The position numbers were made by a program, and so were the translations under genes. DNA of 64,000 nt from Demequina sediminicola (GTDB lineage: Bacteria; Actinomycetota; Actinomycetes; Actinomycetales; Demequinaceae): the NCBI RefSeq assembly GCF_000975055.1, contig NZ_BBRB01000001.1, positions 434,001 to 498,000 on the forward strand, read 5' to 3'. The notes beneath the pieces are model-generated. The model saw only the letters and a program-made list of their open reading frames with translations. It had not been told where the DNA came from and searched no databases. Positions 10,501 to 20,850 of the stretch are shown here, one piece after another. Position 1 is the stretch's first letter. Every line of letters begins with the position of its first letter.

Positions 10501-11414
10501 GTCGTCAGGAATGCGCTGACAACCTTGAGACGCTTGAGTGCACGAGTCTTCCGCTGGCCCTTGCCGTTGGCGATGATGTCGCGCAACAGTTCAGCCTCAG
10601 CGGCCAGATCGAACGTCTGGAGGCGCTTCTGGATTGCCTCCGCACCCATCGAACCCTTGAAGTAAGGGCCGTAGCGGCGCGAGAGCTCCCGGTAGAGCAG
10701 CTCGTCACCCTCGAGGTCCTGGACCTTGAGGTTCTGGAAGCGGTCGAATACCTGGTCGAGGCGGTCGATCTCGGCGTCGGCACGCTTGCGGAGATTTGCC
10801 ATCTCGCGCTCAGCGCCGTCCTTGACCTTGCGCTTCACATCGGCCTTGGCGCCCTCGGCTTCGAGTTCTGCGATGTCCTTTTCGAGCTTCTCAGCACGAT
10901 TGTTGATGTCAACATCGCGCTGGTTCGAGATGTACTTCTTCTCGTTCTCGATCTCGTTACGCAGTTCAGGAAGGTCGCGGTGGCGTGCTTCCTCATCCAC
11001 CTCGGTAACCATGTAGGCAGCGAAGTAGATGACCTTTTCGAGGTCCTTCGGTGCCAGGTCGAGGAGGTAGCCCAAGCGCGAGGGAACGCCCTTGAAGTAC
11101 CAGATGTGCGTCACAGGAGCAGCAAGCTCGATGTGGCCCATGCGCTCACGACGAACGCGCGAACGGGTCACCTCGACACCACAACGCTCACAGACGATGC
11201 CGCGGTAGCGAACACGCTTGTACTTACCGCAACCACATTCCCAGTCGCGAGTAGGTCCGAAGATCTTCTCGCAGAACAGGCCGTCCTTTTCAGGCTTCAG
11301 CGTACGGTAGTTGATGGTCTCCGGCTTCTTGACCTCGCCGTGGGACCAGCCGCGGATTTCATCCGCAGTTGCCAGGCCGATGCGCAGGTCGGCGAATTCA
11401 TTCACGTCAAACAT
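7539..11414 (-). CDS. rpoC: DNA-directed RNA polymerase subunit beta'
   Basis: The 1291-residue subunit begins [20 protein letters not shown]. It shows the N-terminal zinc site ([14 protein letters not shown] then VCERCG), the catalytic [12 protein letters not shown] with three Mg-binding aspartates, and the second zinc site (DDCGTERG, then [14 protein letters not shown]). The frame is open 49 codons further upstream but homology starts at the ATG at 11414. It is 16 bases after rpoB. Length is normal for actinobacteria, without large lineage insertions. Confidence 0.98.
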   Translation of the reverse strand: MFDVNEFADLRIGLATADEIRGWSHGEVKKPETINYRTLKPEKDGLFCEKIFGPTRDWECGCGKYKRVRYRGIVCERCGVEVTRSRVRRERMGHIELAAPVTHIWYFKGVPSRLGYLLDLAPKDLEKVIYFAAYMVTEVDEEARHRDLPELRNEIENEKKYISNQRDVDINNRAEKLEKDIAELEAEGAKADVKRKVKDGAEREMANLRKRADAEIDRLDQVFDRFQNLKVQDLEGDELLYRELSRRYGPYFKGSMGAEAIQKRLQTFDLAAEAELLRDIIANGKGQRKTRALKRLKVVSAFLTTTNSPVGMVLDAVPVIPPDLRPMVQLDGGRFATSDLNDLYRRVINRNNRLKRLLDLGAPEIIVNNEKRMLQEAVDALFDNGRRGRPVTGPGNRPLKSISDMLKGKQGRFRQNLLGKRVDYSGRSVIVVGPQLKLHQCGLPKQMALELFKPFVMKRLVELNHAQNIKSAKRMVERSRPEVWDVLEEVITEHPVLLNRAPTLHRLGIQAFEPQLVEGKAIHLHPLVCGAFNADFDGDQMAVHLPLSAEAQAEARVLMLSSNNILKPSDGRPVTMPSQDMIIGLYHLSLHKPGDKGEGLAFTSTAEARMAFDAGEISLNAEIKLRVDGDTVPPRGVSLPEDHVEGTPFILETTLGRALFNELLPVSYPYVNNDVDKKVLGDIVNTLAERYPKVEVAASLDALKSAGFHWATRSGVTIGIGDVAMPASKQDILDRYEAQAEKVQVQYETGLITDDERRQELIEIWTQATNEVDRAMRESFPKYNTVHTMVGSGARGNWMQVRQIAGMRGLVANPKGEIIPRPIKSNYREGLSVLEYFIATHGARKGLADTALRTADSGYLTRRLVDVSQDVIVREDDCGTERGLSMPIVETTAGGEVVKHERVETSVFARTLAQDVTDADGTVVGKAGEDIGDVVIDALIASGATDIKVRSVLTCESAVGTCARCYGRSLATRELVDIGEAVGIVAAQSIGEPGTQLTMRTFHTGGVASADDITQGLPRVQELFEARTPKGEAPISEVAGKLKVDDSEAMRRLIVTPDNGDEPVEYPVTKRSRLLVQDGEHVEVGQQLITGAVDPKSVLRILGPRATQKHLVDEVQNVYRSQGVEIHDKHIEVIVRQMLRRVTILEAGDAPVLPGELVERARFENANRATVTKGGKPASARPELMGITKASLATESWLSAASFQETTRVLTEAALSGKSDPLLGLKENVILGKLIPAGTGLHQYRSATVDPTEEAKNNLFPTFGYEEWDGQFFSEGTGEAVPLEEFEIPRD

Positions 11415-11430
11415 ATAGAGACGCCTACTT

Positions 11431-14400
11431 TCAGATCTCGTCGACGCTGGATGCGTCCGGGCGGCTGGACAGGGAAATACCGAGCGACTCGGCAGCCTGG
11501 TATGCGTCATCTTCTGCTTCACGCATTTCAACAAGCTGGCCTTCAGCGTTGAGCACCTCAACGTTCAGGCAGAGCGACTGCATTTCCTTCATCAGGACTC
11601 GGAAGGACTCAGGCAAACCTGGGTCGGGAATGTTCTGACCCTTCACGATTGCCTCGTAGACCTTCACGCGGCCCACCACGTCATCCGACTTGATGGTCAG
11701 GAGCTCCTGCAGCGCGTACGCCGCACCGTAAGCCTCAAGGGCCCACACTTCCATCTCACCAAAGCGCTGGCCACCGAACTGTGCCTTACCACCCAGCGGC
11801 TGCTGCGTGATCATCGAGTACGGACCAGTGGAACGCGCGTGAATCTTGTCGTCGACCAAGTGGTGCAGCTTCAAGATGTACTTGTAACCCACAGCAACGG
11901 GCTCGGGGAACGGTTCGCCGGAGCGGCCGTCGAACAGACGTGCCTTACCGTCGTCGTTGACCAGACGGTCGCCATCGCGGTTGGGGTGGATGACCTCACG
12001 CAGGTTGAGCAGCGTGGACTCTTCCAGACCATCGAACACCGGGGTCGCGACCGGGGTACCGGGCTCCGACTTGATAGCGCCCTTGGGCAACTTGGAAGCA
12101 ATCTCCGGGTTGTCCGTGGCGTCCCAGCCGTTCTTGGCTACCCAACCGGTGTGGGTCTCGAGGACCTGACCGACGTTCATACGACCAGGAACACCCAGCG
12201 GGTTCAGGATCACGTCGACGGGCGTGCCATCTTCGAGGAACGGCATGTCCTCGACAGGCAGGATCGTCGAGATGACGCCCTTGTTACCGTGGCGACCAGC
12301 GAGCTTGTCACCCTCGGAGATCTTGCGGCGCTGTGCGATGTAGACACGAACCAGCTGGTTCACGCCTGCAGGCAGATCGTCGCCGTCCTCCTCGGTGAAA
12401 ACACGGACGCCGATGACGGTGCCGGTCTCGCCGTGGGGAACCTTAAGCGAGGTGTCGCGAACTTCACGAGCCTTCTCACCGAAGATGGCGCGCAGCAGGC
12501 GCTCTTCGGGGGTCAGCTCAGTCTCACCCTTGGGCGTGACCTTGCCGACGAGGATGTCACCGGCGCGAACCTCGGCACCAATACGGACGATGCCGCGCTC
12601 GTCGAGGTCTGCAAGGACCTCTTCCGAGGCATTGGGGATCTCACGAGTGATCTCCTCAGGGCCCAGCTTGGTGTCGCGAGCGTCGACTTCGTGCTCCTCG
12701 ATGTGAATCGAGGACAGGGTGTCGTCCTGAACGAGGCGCTGCGACAGGATAATCGCGTCCTCGTAGTTGTGACCTTCCCAGCACATGAATGCCACGAGCA
12801 GGTTCTTACCGAGCGACAGCTCTCCACCATCGGTCGAGGGACCATCGGCGAGGACTGAACCCTCGACGACCTTGTCGCCCTCGTCCACGAGCACGCGCTG
12901 GTTGTAGCTGGTGCCCTGGTTGGAACGCTGGAACTTCGAGATCTTGTACGAGCCGGTCGTGGCGTCGTCGTGAGCGATGGTGACGAGGTCAGAACTCACC
13001 TCGGTCACCACACCGGGCTTGGTGGCAACAACCACGTCGCCAGCGTCGATCGCCGCACGGCGCTCCATGCCAGTTCCCACGAGCGGAGCCTCGGAACGCA
13101 CCAACGGCACAGCCTGACGCTGCATGTTGGCACCCATGAGGGCACGGTTGGCGTCGTCGTGCTCGAGGAATGGGATCAGGGCCGTAGCGACCGACACCAT
13201 CTGGCGCGGCGACACGTCCATGTAGTCCACAGCCTCACGAGGCACGAACTCGACCTCGCCGCCCTTCGAGCGGACCAGGACGCGGTCTTCCGCGAACGAG
13301 TTGTCGTCATCCAGCGCTGCGTTGGCCTGCGCAATCACGAAGTGGTCTTCGTCATCAGCGGTCAGGTAATCGACCTTGTCTGTGACCTTACCCTTTTGAA
13401 CCTTGCGGTAAGGGGTCTCGACGAAGCCCAGCGGGTTGACGCGTCCGTAAGAAGCGAGAGCACCGATCAGACCAATGTTCGGTCCTTCAGGGGTCTCAAT
13501 CGGGCACATGCGGCCGTAGTGCGAAGTGTGAACGTCTCGCACCTCCATGCCTGCGCGGTCACGAGACAGACCACCGGGGCCCAGCGCGGAGAGACGACGC
13601 TTGTTCGTCAGACCGGCCAGCGGGTTGTTCTGGTCCATGAACTGCGACAGCTGCGAGGTTCCGAAGAACTCGCGGATGGCAGCAACCACAGGGCGGGTGT
13701 TAATCAGGGTCTGCGGCGTGATGGCCTCGACGTCCTGGGTGGTCATGCGCTCACGGACCACGCGCTCCATGCGCGACAGACCGGTGCGGATCTGGTTCTG
13801 GACCAGTTCACCCACAGCACGGATACGACGGTTACCGAAGTGGTCGATGTCGTCGGTCTCAACCTCAACAGTTCCTTCGAGGCCCTCGAAGGTTTTGTGT
13901 CCGGCGTGAGCGGCAACGGTGTACTTCACGGTCGCAATGATGTCGTCGACACTCAGGACCGAGTCCGACAGCTTCTTGCCGACCTTGAGCTTCTTGTTCA
14001 GCTTGAAGCGACCGACCTTGGCAAGGTCATAGCGCTTCGGGTTGAAGTAGAAGTTGTCGAGCAGGTTCTGGCCAGCCTCGACCGTGGGCGGTTCGCCCGG
14101 ACGCAGCTTGCGGTAGAGGTCCACGAGGGCCTCTTCCTGGGTGTGGACAGTGTCCTTTTCCAGAGTCTCGAGCAGCGCGGGGTAGTCCTTGAACTCCTCC
14201 GCGATTGCCTCGTCGGTCATTCCCAGTGCCTTCAGGAACAGCGTGACAGGCTGCTTACGCTTGCGGTCGACACGCACGCCGACTGCATCGCGCTTGTCGA
14301 TCTCGAACTCAAGCCATGCACCACGTGACGGAATCATCTTCGCGGTGAAGATGTCCTTGTCCGACGTCTTGTCTGGAGTGCGCTCAAAGTAGACACCTGG

Positions 14401-14907
14401 CGAACGGACCAGCTGCGACACGACAACGCGCTCGGTGCCGTTCACGATGAACGTGCCCTTGGGGGTCATCAGCGGGAAGTCGCCCATGAAGACCGTCTGG
14501 GACTTGATCTCGCCGGTGGTGTTGTTCATGAACTCTGCAGTCACGAACAGCTGTGCGGCGTAGGTGAAGTCCTTCTCCTTGCACTCATCGGGAGTGTAAC
14601 GAGGGTCCTCGAAGTACGGGTCGGAGAAGCTCAGCGACATAGTCTCGCCGAAGTCTTCGATGGGGGAGATCTCTTCAAAGACCTCCTCGAGACCAGCAAC
14701 CTCAGGAACGTCGTTGCGGCCAGCCTTGGTGGCGGCAGCTACACGAGCCTTCCAGGATTCGTTGCCGACGAGCCAGTCAAAGCTCTCGGTCTGAATGCCC
14801 AGGAGGTTGGGGATCTCAATGGGCTCGTCGATCTTCGCGAATGAAATACGTGGAGATGCGGAGCGGTTAGCAATTGCAGTTGCCGAGGGGGTGCGCGAGG
14901 CAGCCAA
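11431..14907 (-). CDS. rpoB: DNA-directed RNA polymerase subunit beta
   Basis: The 1158-residue subunit shows [33 protein letters not shown] and EGPNIGLI. I place the start at the TTG at 14907 (product starts [16 protein letters not shown]): GGGAAGGAACCGCCC lies just upstream, and streptomycete RpoB starts with a very similar MAASR sequence. A GTG at 14943 would add 12 residues. In the rifampicin-binding cluster the residue equivalent to E. coli His526 is Asn (N435, codon 13603-13605, context [11 protein letters not shown]); the Ser531 equivalent is normal. It is separated from rplL by a terminator and a 312-base gap. Confidence 0.97.
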   Translation of the reverse strand: MAASRTPSATAIANRSASPRISFAKIDEPIEIPNLLGIQTESFDWLVGNESWKARVAAATKAGRNDVPEVAGLEEVFEEISPIEDFGETMSLSFSDPYFEDPRYTPDECKEKDFTYAAQLFVTAEFMNNTTGEIKSQTVFMGDFPLMTPKGTFIVNGTERVVVSQLVRSPGVYFERTPDKTSDKDIFTAKMIPSRGAWLEFEIDKRDAVGVRVDRKRKQPVTLFLKALGMTDEAIAEEFKDYPALLETLEKDTVHTQEEALVDLYRKLRPGEPPTVEAGQNLLDNFYFNPKRYDLAKVGRFKLNKKLKVGKKLSDSVLSVDDIIATVKYTVAAHAGHKTFEGLEGTVEVETDDIDHFGNRRIRAVGELVQNQIRTGLSRMERVVRERMTTQDVEAITPQTLINTRPVVAAIREFFGTSQLSQFMDQNNPLAGLTNKRRLSALGPGGLSRDRAGMEVRDVHTSHYGRMCPIETPEGPNIGLIGALASYGRVNPLGFVETPYRKVQKGKVTDKVDYLTADDEDHFVIAQANAALDDDNSFAEDRVLVRSKGGEVEFVPREAVDYMDVSPRQMVSVATALIPFLEHDDANRALMGANMQRQAVPLVRSEAPLVGTGMERRAAIDAGDVVVATKPGVVTEVSSDLVTIAHDDATTGSYKISKFQRSNQGTSYNQRVLVDEGDKVVEGSVLADGPSTDGGELSLGKNLLVAFMCWEGHNYEDAIILSQRLVQDDTLSSIHIEEHEVDARDTKLGPEEITREIPNASEEVLADLDERGIVRIGAEVRAGDILVGKVTPKGETELTPEERLLRAIFGEKAREVRDTSLKVPHGETGTVIGVRVFTEEDGDDLPAGVNQLVRVYIAQRRKISEGDKLAGRHGNKGVISTILPVEDMPFLEDGTPVDVILNPLGVPGRMNVGQVLETHTGWVAKNGWDATDNPEIASKLPKGAIKSEPGTPVATPVFDGLEESTLLNLREVIHPNRDGDRLVNDDGKARLFDGRSGEPFPEPVAVGYKYILKLHHLVDDKIHARSTGPYSMITQQPLGGKAQFGGQRFGEMEVWALEAYGAAYALQELLTIKSDDVVGRVKVYEAIVKGQNIPDPGLPESFRVLMKEMQSLCLNVEVLNAEGQLVEMREAEDDAYQAAESLGISLSSRPDASSVDEI

Positions 14908-15219
14908 GGGCGGTTCCTTCCCTTTTGAGAGCGTGCGTGTCACGTGTCACAAGCCGCGGCTCCACCGGATCCCAGGGCCTAACCGCTACGGAGCGGAGGC
15001 ACGCCAGGTAGGTATCTGAGGGCAGGGCAATAGACAGCGCAAAGCAAGAGCCTACTCGCTTGCCGGAGAAATGTCCAGCCGCGCAAGTCGCCGCGCCGGG
15101 CTCGTGCCACATTGCAATAGAGCCCGCGTTGCGTATCGCTTGCCTAGAGAGTACCCGCTCCCCCACGCCACCCGAGCATCGGCCCTCATTGGCGACGAAA
15201 TCGTGATGCTCCACAACGA
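14908..15219. other. Gap between rplL terminator and rpoB; rpoB leader
   Basis: About 310 bases without a gene, presumably carrying the rpoB promoter and leader on the minus strand. I find no clear -35/-10 pair here. The shared r-protein leader hairpin does not occur in this gap. No gene, tRNA or strong hairpin is visible. Confidence 0.5.
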
Positions 15220-15257
15220 CGAAAGCCGGGCCGCCCTGAAGGGCAACCCGGCTTTCG
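15220..15257 (-). terminator. Hairpin after rplL
   Basis: An inverted repeat with outer arms CGAAAGCCGGG and CCCGGCTTTCG plus an inner GCCC/GGGC lies 22 bases past the rplL stop. It would end or attenuate transcription between rplJL and rpoBC, allowing r-protein and polymerase genes to be expressed at different levels, as in many bacteria. Confidence 0.7.
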
Positions 15258-15279
15258 TGAACCGAACTATGCGGCGAGC

Positions 15280-15663
15280 TTACTTGAGCTCGACGGTAGC
15301 GCCGGCGCCCTCGAGGGCTTCCTTTGCCTTCTCGGCGTCTTCCTTGCTTGCACCCTCGAGGACGGCCTTGGGAGCCTCGTCCACGAGTGCCTTGGCCTCG
15401 CCGAGTCCGAGCGAAGTGAGCGCGCGAACTTCCTTGATGACCTGGATCTTCTTGTCGCCAACCGAAGCGAGGATGACGTCGAACTCGCTCTTCTCTTCAG
15501 CTGCGGGAGCGTCGCCTGCTGCGGGGCCGGCAACGGCCACTGCTGCCGGAGCTGCTGCGGTGACGTCGAAGGTCTCTTCGAATGCCTTGACGAACTCGGA
15601 CAGTTCGATGAGCGAGAGCTCCTTGAACTGTTCGATGAGCTCTTCGGTGCTGAGCTTAGCCAT
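15280..15663 (-). CDS. rplL: 50S ribosomal protein L7/L12
   Basis: The 127-residue protein [20 protein letters not shown]... has the N-terminal dimerisation helices, an Ala/Pro-rich hinge (about 37-58) and the C-terminal factor-binding domain ending GAGATVELK. It forms the L12 stalk that recruits translational GTPases. It follows rplJ after 63 bases. Confidence 0.97.
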   Translation of the reverse strand: MAKLSTEELIEQFKELSLIELSEFVKAFEETFDVTAAAPAAVAVAGPAAGDAPAAEEKSEFDVILASVGDKKIQVIKEVRALTSLGLGEAKALVDEAPKAVLEGASKEDAEKAKEALEGAGATVELK

Positions 15664-15726
15664 AATCTTTTTCCTTAACTTTTTTCTGCGTGACGCAGGT
15701 TATTGCGATGGGGTGTGACGTTGCGG

Positions 15727-16248
15727 TTAGGCAGCGTCTTCCTGCTTGGCACGCAGGGCGTCGACGGTACGCGCTGTCTTGGACAGCGGTGCCTGGAACA
15801 GGTATGCAGCGTTGACGAGCGATGCCTTGATAGCACCAGCCGCCTTCGCAAGCAGCACTTCGCGGGACTCGAGGTCTGCGAGCTTGTTGATCTCTTCTGC
15901 CGAGATCACCTTGCCTTCGAGGAGTCCGCCCTTGATAACGAGGTTCTCGTTGTCCTTGGAGAATTCCTTCAGACCCTTTGCAGCCTCCACCGGGTCACCG
16001 GTGATGAATGCAATAGCCGTAGGACCAACGAAGAGGTCGTCAAGACCTTCCACGCCGGCTTCCTTGGCCGCGAGCGCCGTCAGAGTGTTCTTCGCAACCG
16101 AGTAGGTTGCGGCGCCACGGATGTCGCTGCGCAGCTGTGCCAGCTGCGGGACCGACAGGCCGCGGTACTCGGTGACAATGACAGCATCGGAGTTACGGAA
16201 CTGCTCCGCGATCTCCTTGACTGCCGCCACCTTGTCTGGCGTCGCCAT
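15727..16248 (-). CDS. rplJ: 50S ribosomal protein L10
   Basis: The 173-residue protein [20 protein letters not shown]... carries [16 protein letters not shown] and SVAKNTL, conserved in L10, which anchors L7/L12 dimers to 23S rRNA. It is preceded by a leader of about 240 nt with two terminator-like hairpins (16317-16379). In many bacteria the L10(L12)4 complex binds such leaders to repress rplJL. Confidence 0.96.
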   Translation of the reverse strand: MATPDKVAAVKEIAEQFRNSDAVIVTEYRGLSVPQLAQLRSDIRGAATYSVAKNTLTALAAKEAGVEGLDDLFVGPTAIAFITGDPVEAAKGLKEFSKDNENLVIKGGLLEGKVISAEEINKLADLESREVLLAKAAGAIKASLVNAAYLFQAPLSKTARTVDALRAKQEDAA

Positions 16249-16313
16249 AGTTGTCCTTCCTTAGGGTGCCCGCCGATGCCTCCGTGATGGAGACACGTTG
16301 CCCCTGACAGCAG

Positions 16314-16379
16314 AAAAGCCCCGCACAGGCGGGGCTGAGAGAACTCGGCACTCACAACAAAGGCGGCCCTAGAGCCGCC
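16314..16379 (-). promoter_or_regulatory. rplJ leader with two terminator-like hairpins (L10-leader-type attenuator candidate)
   Basis: Minus-strand RNA first forms GGCGGC-TCTAGG-GCCGCC (16362-16379) followed by TTTGTTGT, then AGCCCCGCC-TGT-GCGGGGCT (16317-16336) followed by TTTTCTG. Both resemble intrinsic terminators and lie 66-130 bases before rplJ, far downstream of the rplA terminator. This fits attenuation of rplJL by the L10-L12 complex; the binding structure itself cannot be confirmed by eye. Confidence 0.55.
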
Positions 16380-16493
16380 CGTGTGACATGCCTTCGCACT
16401 GTCAATCTCACCTGCGCTGGCCTCCGCTGTTGCGGAACTTCGGTGAAACTCAGGGAATCTGAATCTCGTGACCGGCGGTCTTGGGCAAAGAGC

Positions 16494-16523
16494 AGTGTAC
16501 GTCGCTGACGCGTCCGAGCGCAA
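16494..16523 (-). promoter_or_regulatory. Predicted rplJ promoter
   Basis: On the minus strand TTGCGC (16518-16523) and TACACT (16494-16499) are separated by 18 bases. Transcription would start near 16487 and give a leader of about 240 nt carrying the two hairpins at 16314-16379. Confidence 0.4.
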
Positions 16524-16551
16524 ATCGCTCCGGCATCGGCGCTGATGCCCC

Positions 16552-16602
16552 ACTTGCCCCACTGCCTCACTTGCCCCGCTGCCTCACCTCCCCCGCTGCC
16601 TT
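16552..16602. repeat. Three tandem 17-bp units upstream of the rplJ promoter
   Basis: Units ACTTGCCCCACTGCCTC, ACTTGCCCCGCTGCCTC and ACCTCCCCCGCTGCCTT follow each other without spacing, with a strongly pyrimidine-biased plus strand. They lie between the rplA terminator and the predicted rplJ promoter. The rest of 16603-16742 shows no feature. Confidence 0.6.
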
Positions 16603-16742
16603 GCCTCCCCCCGACACTGCGAACCGGTACACAGGTCGCCACGCCGTGACGGACGGCCGATGCCCGCTCGGGCAAGGCGTGTCGGGTGCACCTTTGGTTC
16701 AAAGTGTCTAGAGGTGGCGAGAGGTGGGGAGGGGAGGAACGA

Positions 16743-16778
16743 CAAAGGCCCAGCTCCCTTGCGGGAACTGGGCCTTTG
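16743..16778 (-). terminator. rplKA terminator
   Basis: A strong hairpin with arms CAAAGGCCCAG and CTGGGCCTTTG plus an inner TCCC/GGGA lies 22 bases after the rplA stop and is followed on the minus strand by a pyrimidine-rich stretch. Confidence 0.75.
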
Positions 16779-16799
16779 CTGAGTAAAACTCGTTCGACC

Positions 16800-17498
16800 T
16801 TAAGCCTCGGGCTTGGCGGTGGCGTCCACGAGGATGCCAGGGCCCTGCGAAGCAGAGATCGCGGTCTTGATGATGTAACGACCCTTGGAAGCGGAAGGCT
16901 TCACACGCTGGACCTCATCGAGGACAGCGTTGAAGTTCTCGAGCAGCTTCTCATCGCCAAACGACGCCTTGCCCAGCACAGTGTGCAGGTTGGCGTGCTT
17001 GTCGACACGGAACTCGATCTTTCCGCCCTTGATGTCGGAAACAGCCTTCGCGACATCCATGGTCACGGTGCCAGTCTTGGGGTTCGGCATGAGGCCACGA
17101 GGACCCAGAACCTTACCCAAGCGGCCGACCTTGCCCATGAGGTCAGGGGTAGCAACAACGGCGTCAAAGTCCTGACGGCCTTCCTGCACCTCTGCGATAA
17201 GCTCGTCGCCACCGACAATGTCGGCACCGGCGGCCTTAGCTGCTTCCGCCTTGTCACCGTTGGCGAAGACCAGGACCCGAGCGGTCTTGCCTGTGCCGTG
17301 GGGCAGGATGACGGTGGAACGGACAGCCTGGTCCGCGTGACGGGGGTCGACACCAAGCTTGAAGACGACGTCGATGGTGGCGTCAGTCTTCTTGGAAGAT
17401 GTCTTCTGAGCGAGGCGCACAGCCTCGATCGGGGTGTAAAGCTGGCTACGGTCGACGAGCTGTGCTGCGTCGCGGTAAGCCTTGGAGCGCTTAGTCAT
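16800..17498 (-). CDS. rplA: 50S ribosomal protein L1
   Basis: The 232-residue protein [20 protein letters not shown]... contains [15 protein letters not shown], diagnostic of L1. L1 forms the mobile stalk at the E site and in many bacteria represses its own rplKA mRNA. It follows rplK by 69 bases and ends at the strong terminator at 16743-16778. Confidence 0.97.
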   Translation of the reverse strand: MTKRSKAYRDAAQLVDRSQLYTPIEAVRLAQKTSSKKTDATIDVVFKLGVDPRHADQAVRSTVILPHGTGKTARVLVFANGDKAEAAKAAGADIVGGDELIAEVQEGRQDFDAVVATPDLMGKVGRLGKVLGPRGLMPNPKTGTVTMDVAKAVSDIKGGKIEFRVDKHANLHTVLGKASFGDEKLLENFNAVLDEVQRVKPSASKGRYIIKTAISASQGPGILVDATAKPEA

Positions 17499-17567
17499 CT
17501 GCTTTCTTCTTTCTGCAGTCGTGGTGGCGGGTCAGCGCGACCCCTCCCACTAAATGATTGGGTGGTC

Positions 17568-17999
17568 TTAGGAGACCGTGATGCCCATCGAGCGAGCGGT
17601 GCCCGCGATGATCTTCGATGCGGCGTCGATGTCGTTAGCGTTGAGGTCTTCCATCTTGAGTTCCGCGATCTCGCGAACCTGCGACTCGGAAATCGAGCCG
17701 ACCTTGTCCGTGTGAGGAACTCCAGAACCCTTCTTGACGCCAGCTGCTTTCTTAATCAGCTCAGCGGCGGGAGGGGTCTTCGTGATGAACGTGAACGAGC
17801 GGTCTTCGTAGACCGTGATCTCCACGGGAACCACATTGCCACGCTGCGACTCAGTAGCCGCGTTGTAGGCCTTGCAGAACTCCATGATGTTCACGCCGTG
17901 CTGACCCAGCGCGGGGCCAACCGGAGGTGCCGGGTTTGCGGCGCCGGCCTGGATCTGAAGCTTGATCAGACCAGCGACCTTCTTCTTAGGGGCTGCCAT
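17568..17999 (-). CDS. rplK: 50S ribosomal protein L11
   Basis: The 143-residue protein [20 protein letters not shown] has the conserved [22 protein letters not shown] segment in its N-terminal domain. L11 forms the GTPase-associated centre, the site where thiopeptides bind and stringent factor is activated. It lies 57 bases after nusG in the usual secE-nusG-rplK-rplA order. Confidence 0.97.
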   Translation of the reverse strand: MAAPKKKVAGLIKLQIQAGAANPAPPVGPALGQHGVNIMEFCKAYNAATESQRGNVVPVEITVYEDRSFTFITKTPPAAELIKKAAGVKKGSGVPHTDKVGSISESQVREIAELKMEDLNANDIDAASKIIAGTARSMGITVS

Positions 18000-18056
18000 G
18001 TTTCGGGTCCTTCTATTGCTTGGGGCGGCTGGCGCCGCCAGATGTGCTGGTGTGAA

Positions 18057-18851
18057 CTAGATCTTGGTGACCTGGTTGAACGCCAGCTCGACCGGGGTCT
18101 CCCGGCCGAAGATGGAGACGAGAACCTGGAGTTTCTGGGACTCAGCAGAGATCTCGGAGATGGTGCCGGGCAGGGTCGCGAACGGCCCGTCGACAACAGT
18201 GATGGATTCGCCGACCTCAAAGTCGACTTCGATGGCGGCAGACTTGGTTGCTGCCGTCTCCTCAGTCGAGGCGTCCTCGGCAGACTCCTGGGGAGCCATC
18301 ATCGAGTAGACCTCGTCAGGGGTCAGCGGTACTGGCTGGTGAGCGTGGCCCACGAAGCCGGTCACACCGGGCGTATTACGCACAGTGCCCCAGGACTCAT
18401 CCGTGAGGTCCATGCGAACGAGGACGTATCCAGGCATGCGGACACGGGTGACGAGCTTGCGCTGGCCATTCTTGATCTCCGCGACCTCTTCCATCGGAAC
18501 CTCGACCTGGAAGATCGTGTCTTCCTGGTTCAGGCTCTCGCGACGGTGCTCGATCGACTGCTTCACGCGCTTCTCGTGACCCGAGTAGCTGTGGACGACG
18601 TACCAGTCGCCTTCCTGCATACGCATGTTCGCGCGGAACTCTTCGATCGGGTCAACCTCGTCCACGACGGGCGCCTCGACCTCGTCGACCGCAGCAACCT
18701 CGGGCTCGTCGCCCTCAGGTGCATCTGCTGGAACGGTGTCGTCGTCCGACTCCACGACAGCATCGGCCGGAGCGTCGCTCAGGGTCGCCTCATCAACGGG
18801 GGCGATGGCGTCGTCCTGCACAGCCTCAGGCTTGTCGTCACTCACAGTCAT
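18057..18851 (-). CDS. nusG: Transcription termination/antitermination factor NusG
   Basis: The 264-residue protein has an acidic, low-complexity N-terminal extension (about residues 1-80), typical of actinobacterial NusG, then the NGN domain ([39 protein letters not shown]) and a C-terminal KOW domain ([19 protein letters not shown]). It binds RNA polymerase and couples it to Rho or the ribosome. The ATG at 18851 is chosen because AGGAGAG lies directly upstream; the frame stays open 13 codons further. Confidence 0.95.
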   Translation of the reverse strand: MTVSDDKPEAVQDDAIAPVDEATLSDAPADAVVESDDDTVPADAPEGDEPEVAAVDEVEAPVVDEVDPIEEFRANMRMQEGDWYVVHSYSGHEKRVKQSIEHRRESLNQEDTIFQVEVPMEEVAEIKNGQRKLVTRVRMPGYVLVRMDLTDESWGTVRNTPGVTGFVGHAHQPVPLTPDEVYSMMAPQESAEDASTEETAATKSAAIEVDFEVGESITVVDGPFATLPGTISEISAESQKLQVLVSIFGRETPVELAFNQVTKI

Positions 18852-18873
18852 CTCTCCTAGTACCTTGACGGCG

Positions 18874-19131
18874 TTAGTCGCCGAACACATTCGACGAGAG
18901 CCAGCTAAATCCGAAGTCCAACACGAAAACCAACAGCATCATGACGGCCACAAACGCGAGAACGATCCAGATGTACTGAATCCATTCTTCGCGCGATGGG
19001 GTCACGACACGACGGAGTTCGGAGATCACCTGGCGCACGAACAGCGCGATGCGTCCGAAGATGTTCCGGCCCTCGCGGGATTCGTGCCGCGGGTCCTTCT
19101 CTCCGGAATCCGTCACGGCAGATTCACTCAC
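18874..19131 (-). CDS. secE: Preprotein translocase subunit SecE
   Basis: An 85-residue protein with a charged N-terminus, the conserved [19 protein letters not shown] amphipathic segment and one membrane helix ([20 protein letters not shown]). SecE clamps SecY in the Sec translocon. I use the GTG at 19131 because AAAGGA lies seven bases upstream; a longer reading frame would run into tRNA-Trp. It is 22 bases upstream of nusG. Confidence 0.93.
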   Translation of the reverse strand: MSESAVTDSGEKDPRHESREGRNIFGRIALFVRQVISELRRVVTPSREEWIQYIWIVLAFVAVMMLLVFVLDFGFSWLSSNVFGD

Positions 19132-19188
19132 CAGGAAGTCCTTTGCTCGGAATTGGGGATCTCTTGTGTACACGGTTTCCCGCGTCAG

Positions 19189-19261
19189 CAGGGCAGGAGG
19201 GACTCGAACCCCCAACCGTCGGTTTTGGAGACCGATGCGCTACCAATTGCGCCACTGCCCT
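19189..19261 (-). tRNA. tRNA-Trp (CCA anticodon)
   Basis: The minus strand folds as a cloverleaf: acceptor AGGGCAG/CTGCCCT, discriminator G, anticodon loop with CCA, T-arm with GGTTCGAGTCC. CCA is not encoded. Its position directly before secE-nusG is the common actinobacterial arrangement. Confidence 0.95.
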
Positions 19262-19503
19262 CCGGAGGTGGTGGGACCTCCGCGACGCTTCACGTCAACC
19301 ACGATTCCCTACGCACTCGGGCACAGGTCATCATGGCATCTGTCAATCGCCGACTTGCAATACTACGGGTTCACGTCCTGAAATGCGAACCCGTCCACAG
19401 GACCGGCTCAGGACGAGGTGAAGCACCACACCTAGGGTCGCATGCATCGGCTCTGTGAAAAACTCCCGTTCACCTGCGTCGTCCCTCATGGAACAATGGC
19501 CCC

Positions 19504-20709
19504 ATGACCTCTCCCAGCCGCGTTTCTGCTCGCCTCGGCGCCATTGCGCCGTCTGCCACGCTCGCCGTCGATGCCAAGGCCAAGGCCCTCAAGGCCGCCG
19601 GTCGTCCCGTGATTGGTTTTGGCGCCGGCGAACCCGACTTCCCCACGCCGCAGCACATCGTGGATGCCGCAATCGACGCAGCCCGTGATCCCAAGAACCA
19701 CCGCTACACCCCAGCGGGAGGCCTGCCCGAACTCAAGCAAGCCATCGCAGACAAGACCAAGCGTGACTCGGGCTACGACATCGACCCCGCAAGCGTCCTG
19801 GTCACCAACGGCGGCAAGCAGGCTGTGTTCCAGGCTTTCGCATCCATCCTCGATCCGGGCGACGAGGTCATTCTCCCCGCGCCGTACTGGACCACGTACC
19901 CCGAGGCGATTGGCCTCACCGGCGCATCGGCCGTCGAGGTCTTCGCCGGCGCAGAGCAGAACTACCTTGTCACCGTTGAGCAGCTCGAAGCCGCTCGCAC
20001 AGACAACACCAAGGCGCTGCTGTTCTGCTCCCCCTCGAACCCGACGGGCGCGGTCTACACCCCAGAGCAGACCAAGGCCATCGGCGAATGGGCACTCGAA
20101 CACGGCATTTGGGTCATCACCGACGAGATCTACGAACACCTGCTCTATGACGGCGCACAGTTCACGCCGATCCTGCGGGAGGTTCCCGAACTCGCCGACA
20201 CCACGCTCGTGCTGAACGGCGTCGCCAAAACCTTCGCCATGACCGGTTGGCGCGTGGGCTGGATGCAGGGCCCCCAGGACGTCATCAAAGCAGCAACCAA
20301 CTTCCAGTCCCACCTCACATCCAACGTGGCGAACGTCTCCCAGCGAGCGGCCATTGCTGCGCTCACTGGCCCGATGGACGAAGTGCACGCGATGCGCGAG
20401 GCCTTTGACCGTCGTCGTCAAACCATGGTGTCGATGTTGCGCGAGATTGACGCCTTCACGGTCCCAACTCCGCAGGGCGCGTTCTATGCCTATCCGTCCG
20501 TCGAAGGTTGGATTGGTCGCACAGTCGCAGGCCGCGACATCACCTCATCGATCGACCTTGCCGCTGTCATTCTGGAAGAGGCAGAAGTTGCGGTAGTACC
20601 GGGCGAAGCGTTTGGACCGTCCGGATACCTGCGACTGAGCTACGCGCTCGCCGATGCTGACCTCGCGGAAGGCGTAGGCCGTATCCAAAAGTTGCTGGCG
20701 GACGCGTAA
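19504..20709 (+). CDS. aspC: Pyridoxal-phosphate aspartate aminotransferase (class I)
   Basis: The 401-residue enzyme has the fold-type I signatures [17 protein letters not shown] near the N-terminus, [36 protein letters not shown], and the PLP lysine K242 in [16 protein letters not shown], with the substrate-binding Arg in LRLSYA near the C-terminus. It interconverts aspartate and 2-oxoglutarate with oxaloacetate and glutamate; exact specificity cannot be read off. AACAAT lies 6 bases before the ATG, suggesting a leaderless transcript. A strong terminator follows. The bases between tRNA-Trp and this gene show nothing else. Confidence 0.9.
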   Translation: MTSPSRVSARLGAIAPSATLAVDAKAKALKAAGRPVIGFGAGEPDFPTPQHIVDAAIDAARDPKNHRYTPAGGLPELKQAIADKTKRDSGYDIDPASVLVTNGGKQAVFQAFASILDPGDEVILPAPYWTTYPEAIGLTGASAVEVFAGAEQNYLVTVEQLEAARTDNTKALLFCSPSNPTGAVYTPEQTKAIGEWALEHGIWVITDEIYEHLLYDGAQFTPILREVPELADTTLVLNGVAKTFAMTGWRVGWMQGPQDVIKAATNFQSHLTSNVANVSQRAAIAALTGPMDEVHAMREAFDRRRQTMVSMLREIDAFTVPTPQGAFYAYPSVEGWIGRTVAGRDITSSIDLAAVILEEAEVAVVPGEAFGPSGYLRLSYALADADLAEGVGRIQKLLADA

Positions 20710-20731
20710 AACTACGTCACCACGAGTCAAG

Positions 20732-20768
20732 GCGAGGGAGGGCTCCGTACATCGGAGCCCTCCCTCGC
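20732..20768 (+). terminator. Terminator after aspC
   Basis: A perfect 16-bp stem (arms GCGAGGGAGGGCTCCG and its complement) with a 5-base loop lies 23 bases after the stop codon. Confidence 0.8.
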
Positions 20769-20850
20769 TTCATCTGGAGCATTCGCGATTGGCCGATGGG
20801 CGACTGGAGGTTGTGCGAGAACGCCGGACTCCCGGGATACCCTGGCGCGC

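Noticed and set aside
7689..11552. A 1287-codon open frame on the plus strand opposite rpoC
   Set aside because: It is the complement of a highly biased GC-rich coding gene; its translation (rich in His, Arg, Leu, Val) matches no protein and rpoC is certain.
16686..18860. A 724-codon open frame on the plus strand through rplA, rplK and nusG
   Set aside because: It crosses three certain minus-strand genes and a terminator; it is an antisense shadow of high-GC codon usage.
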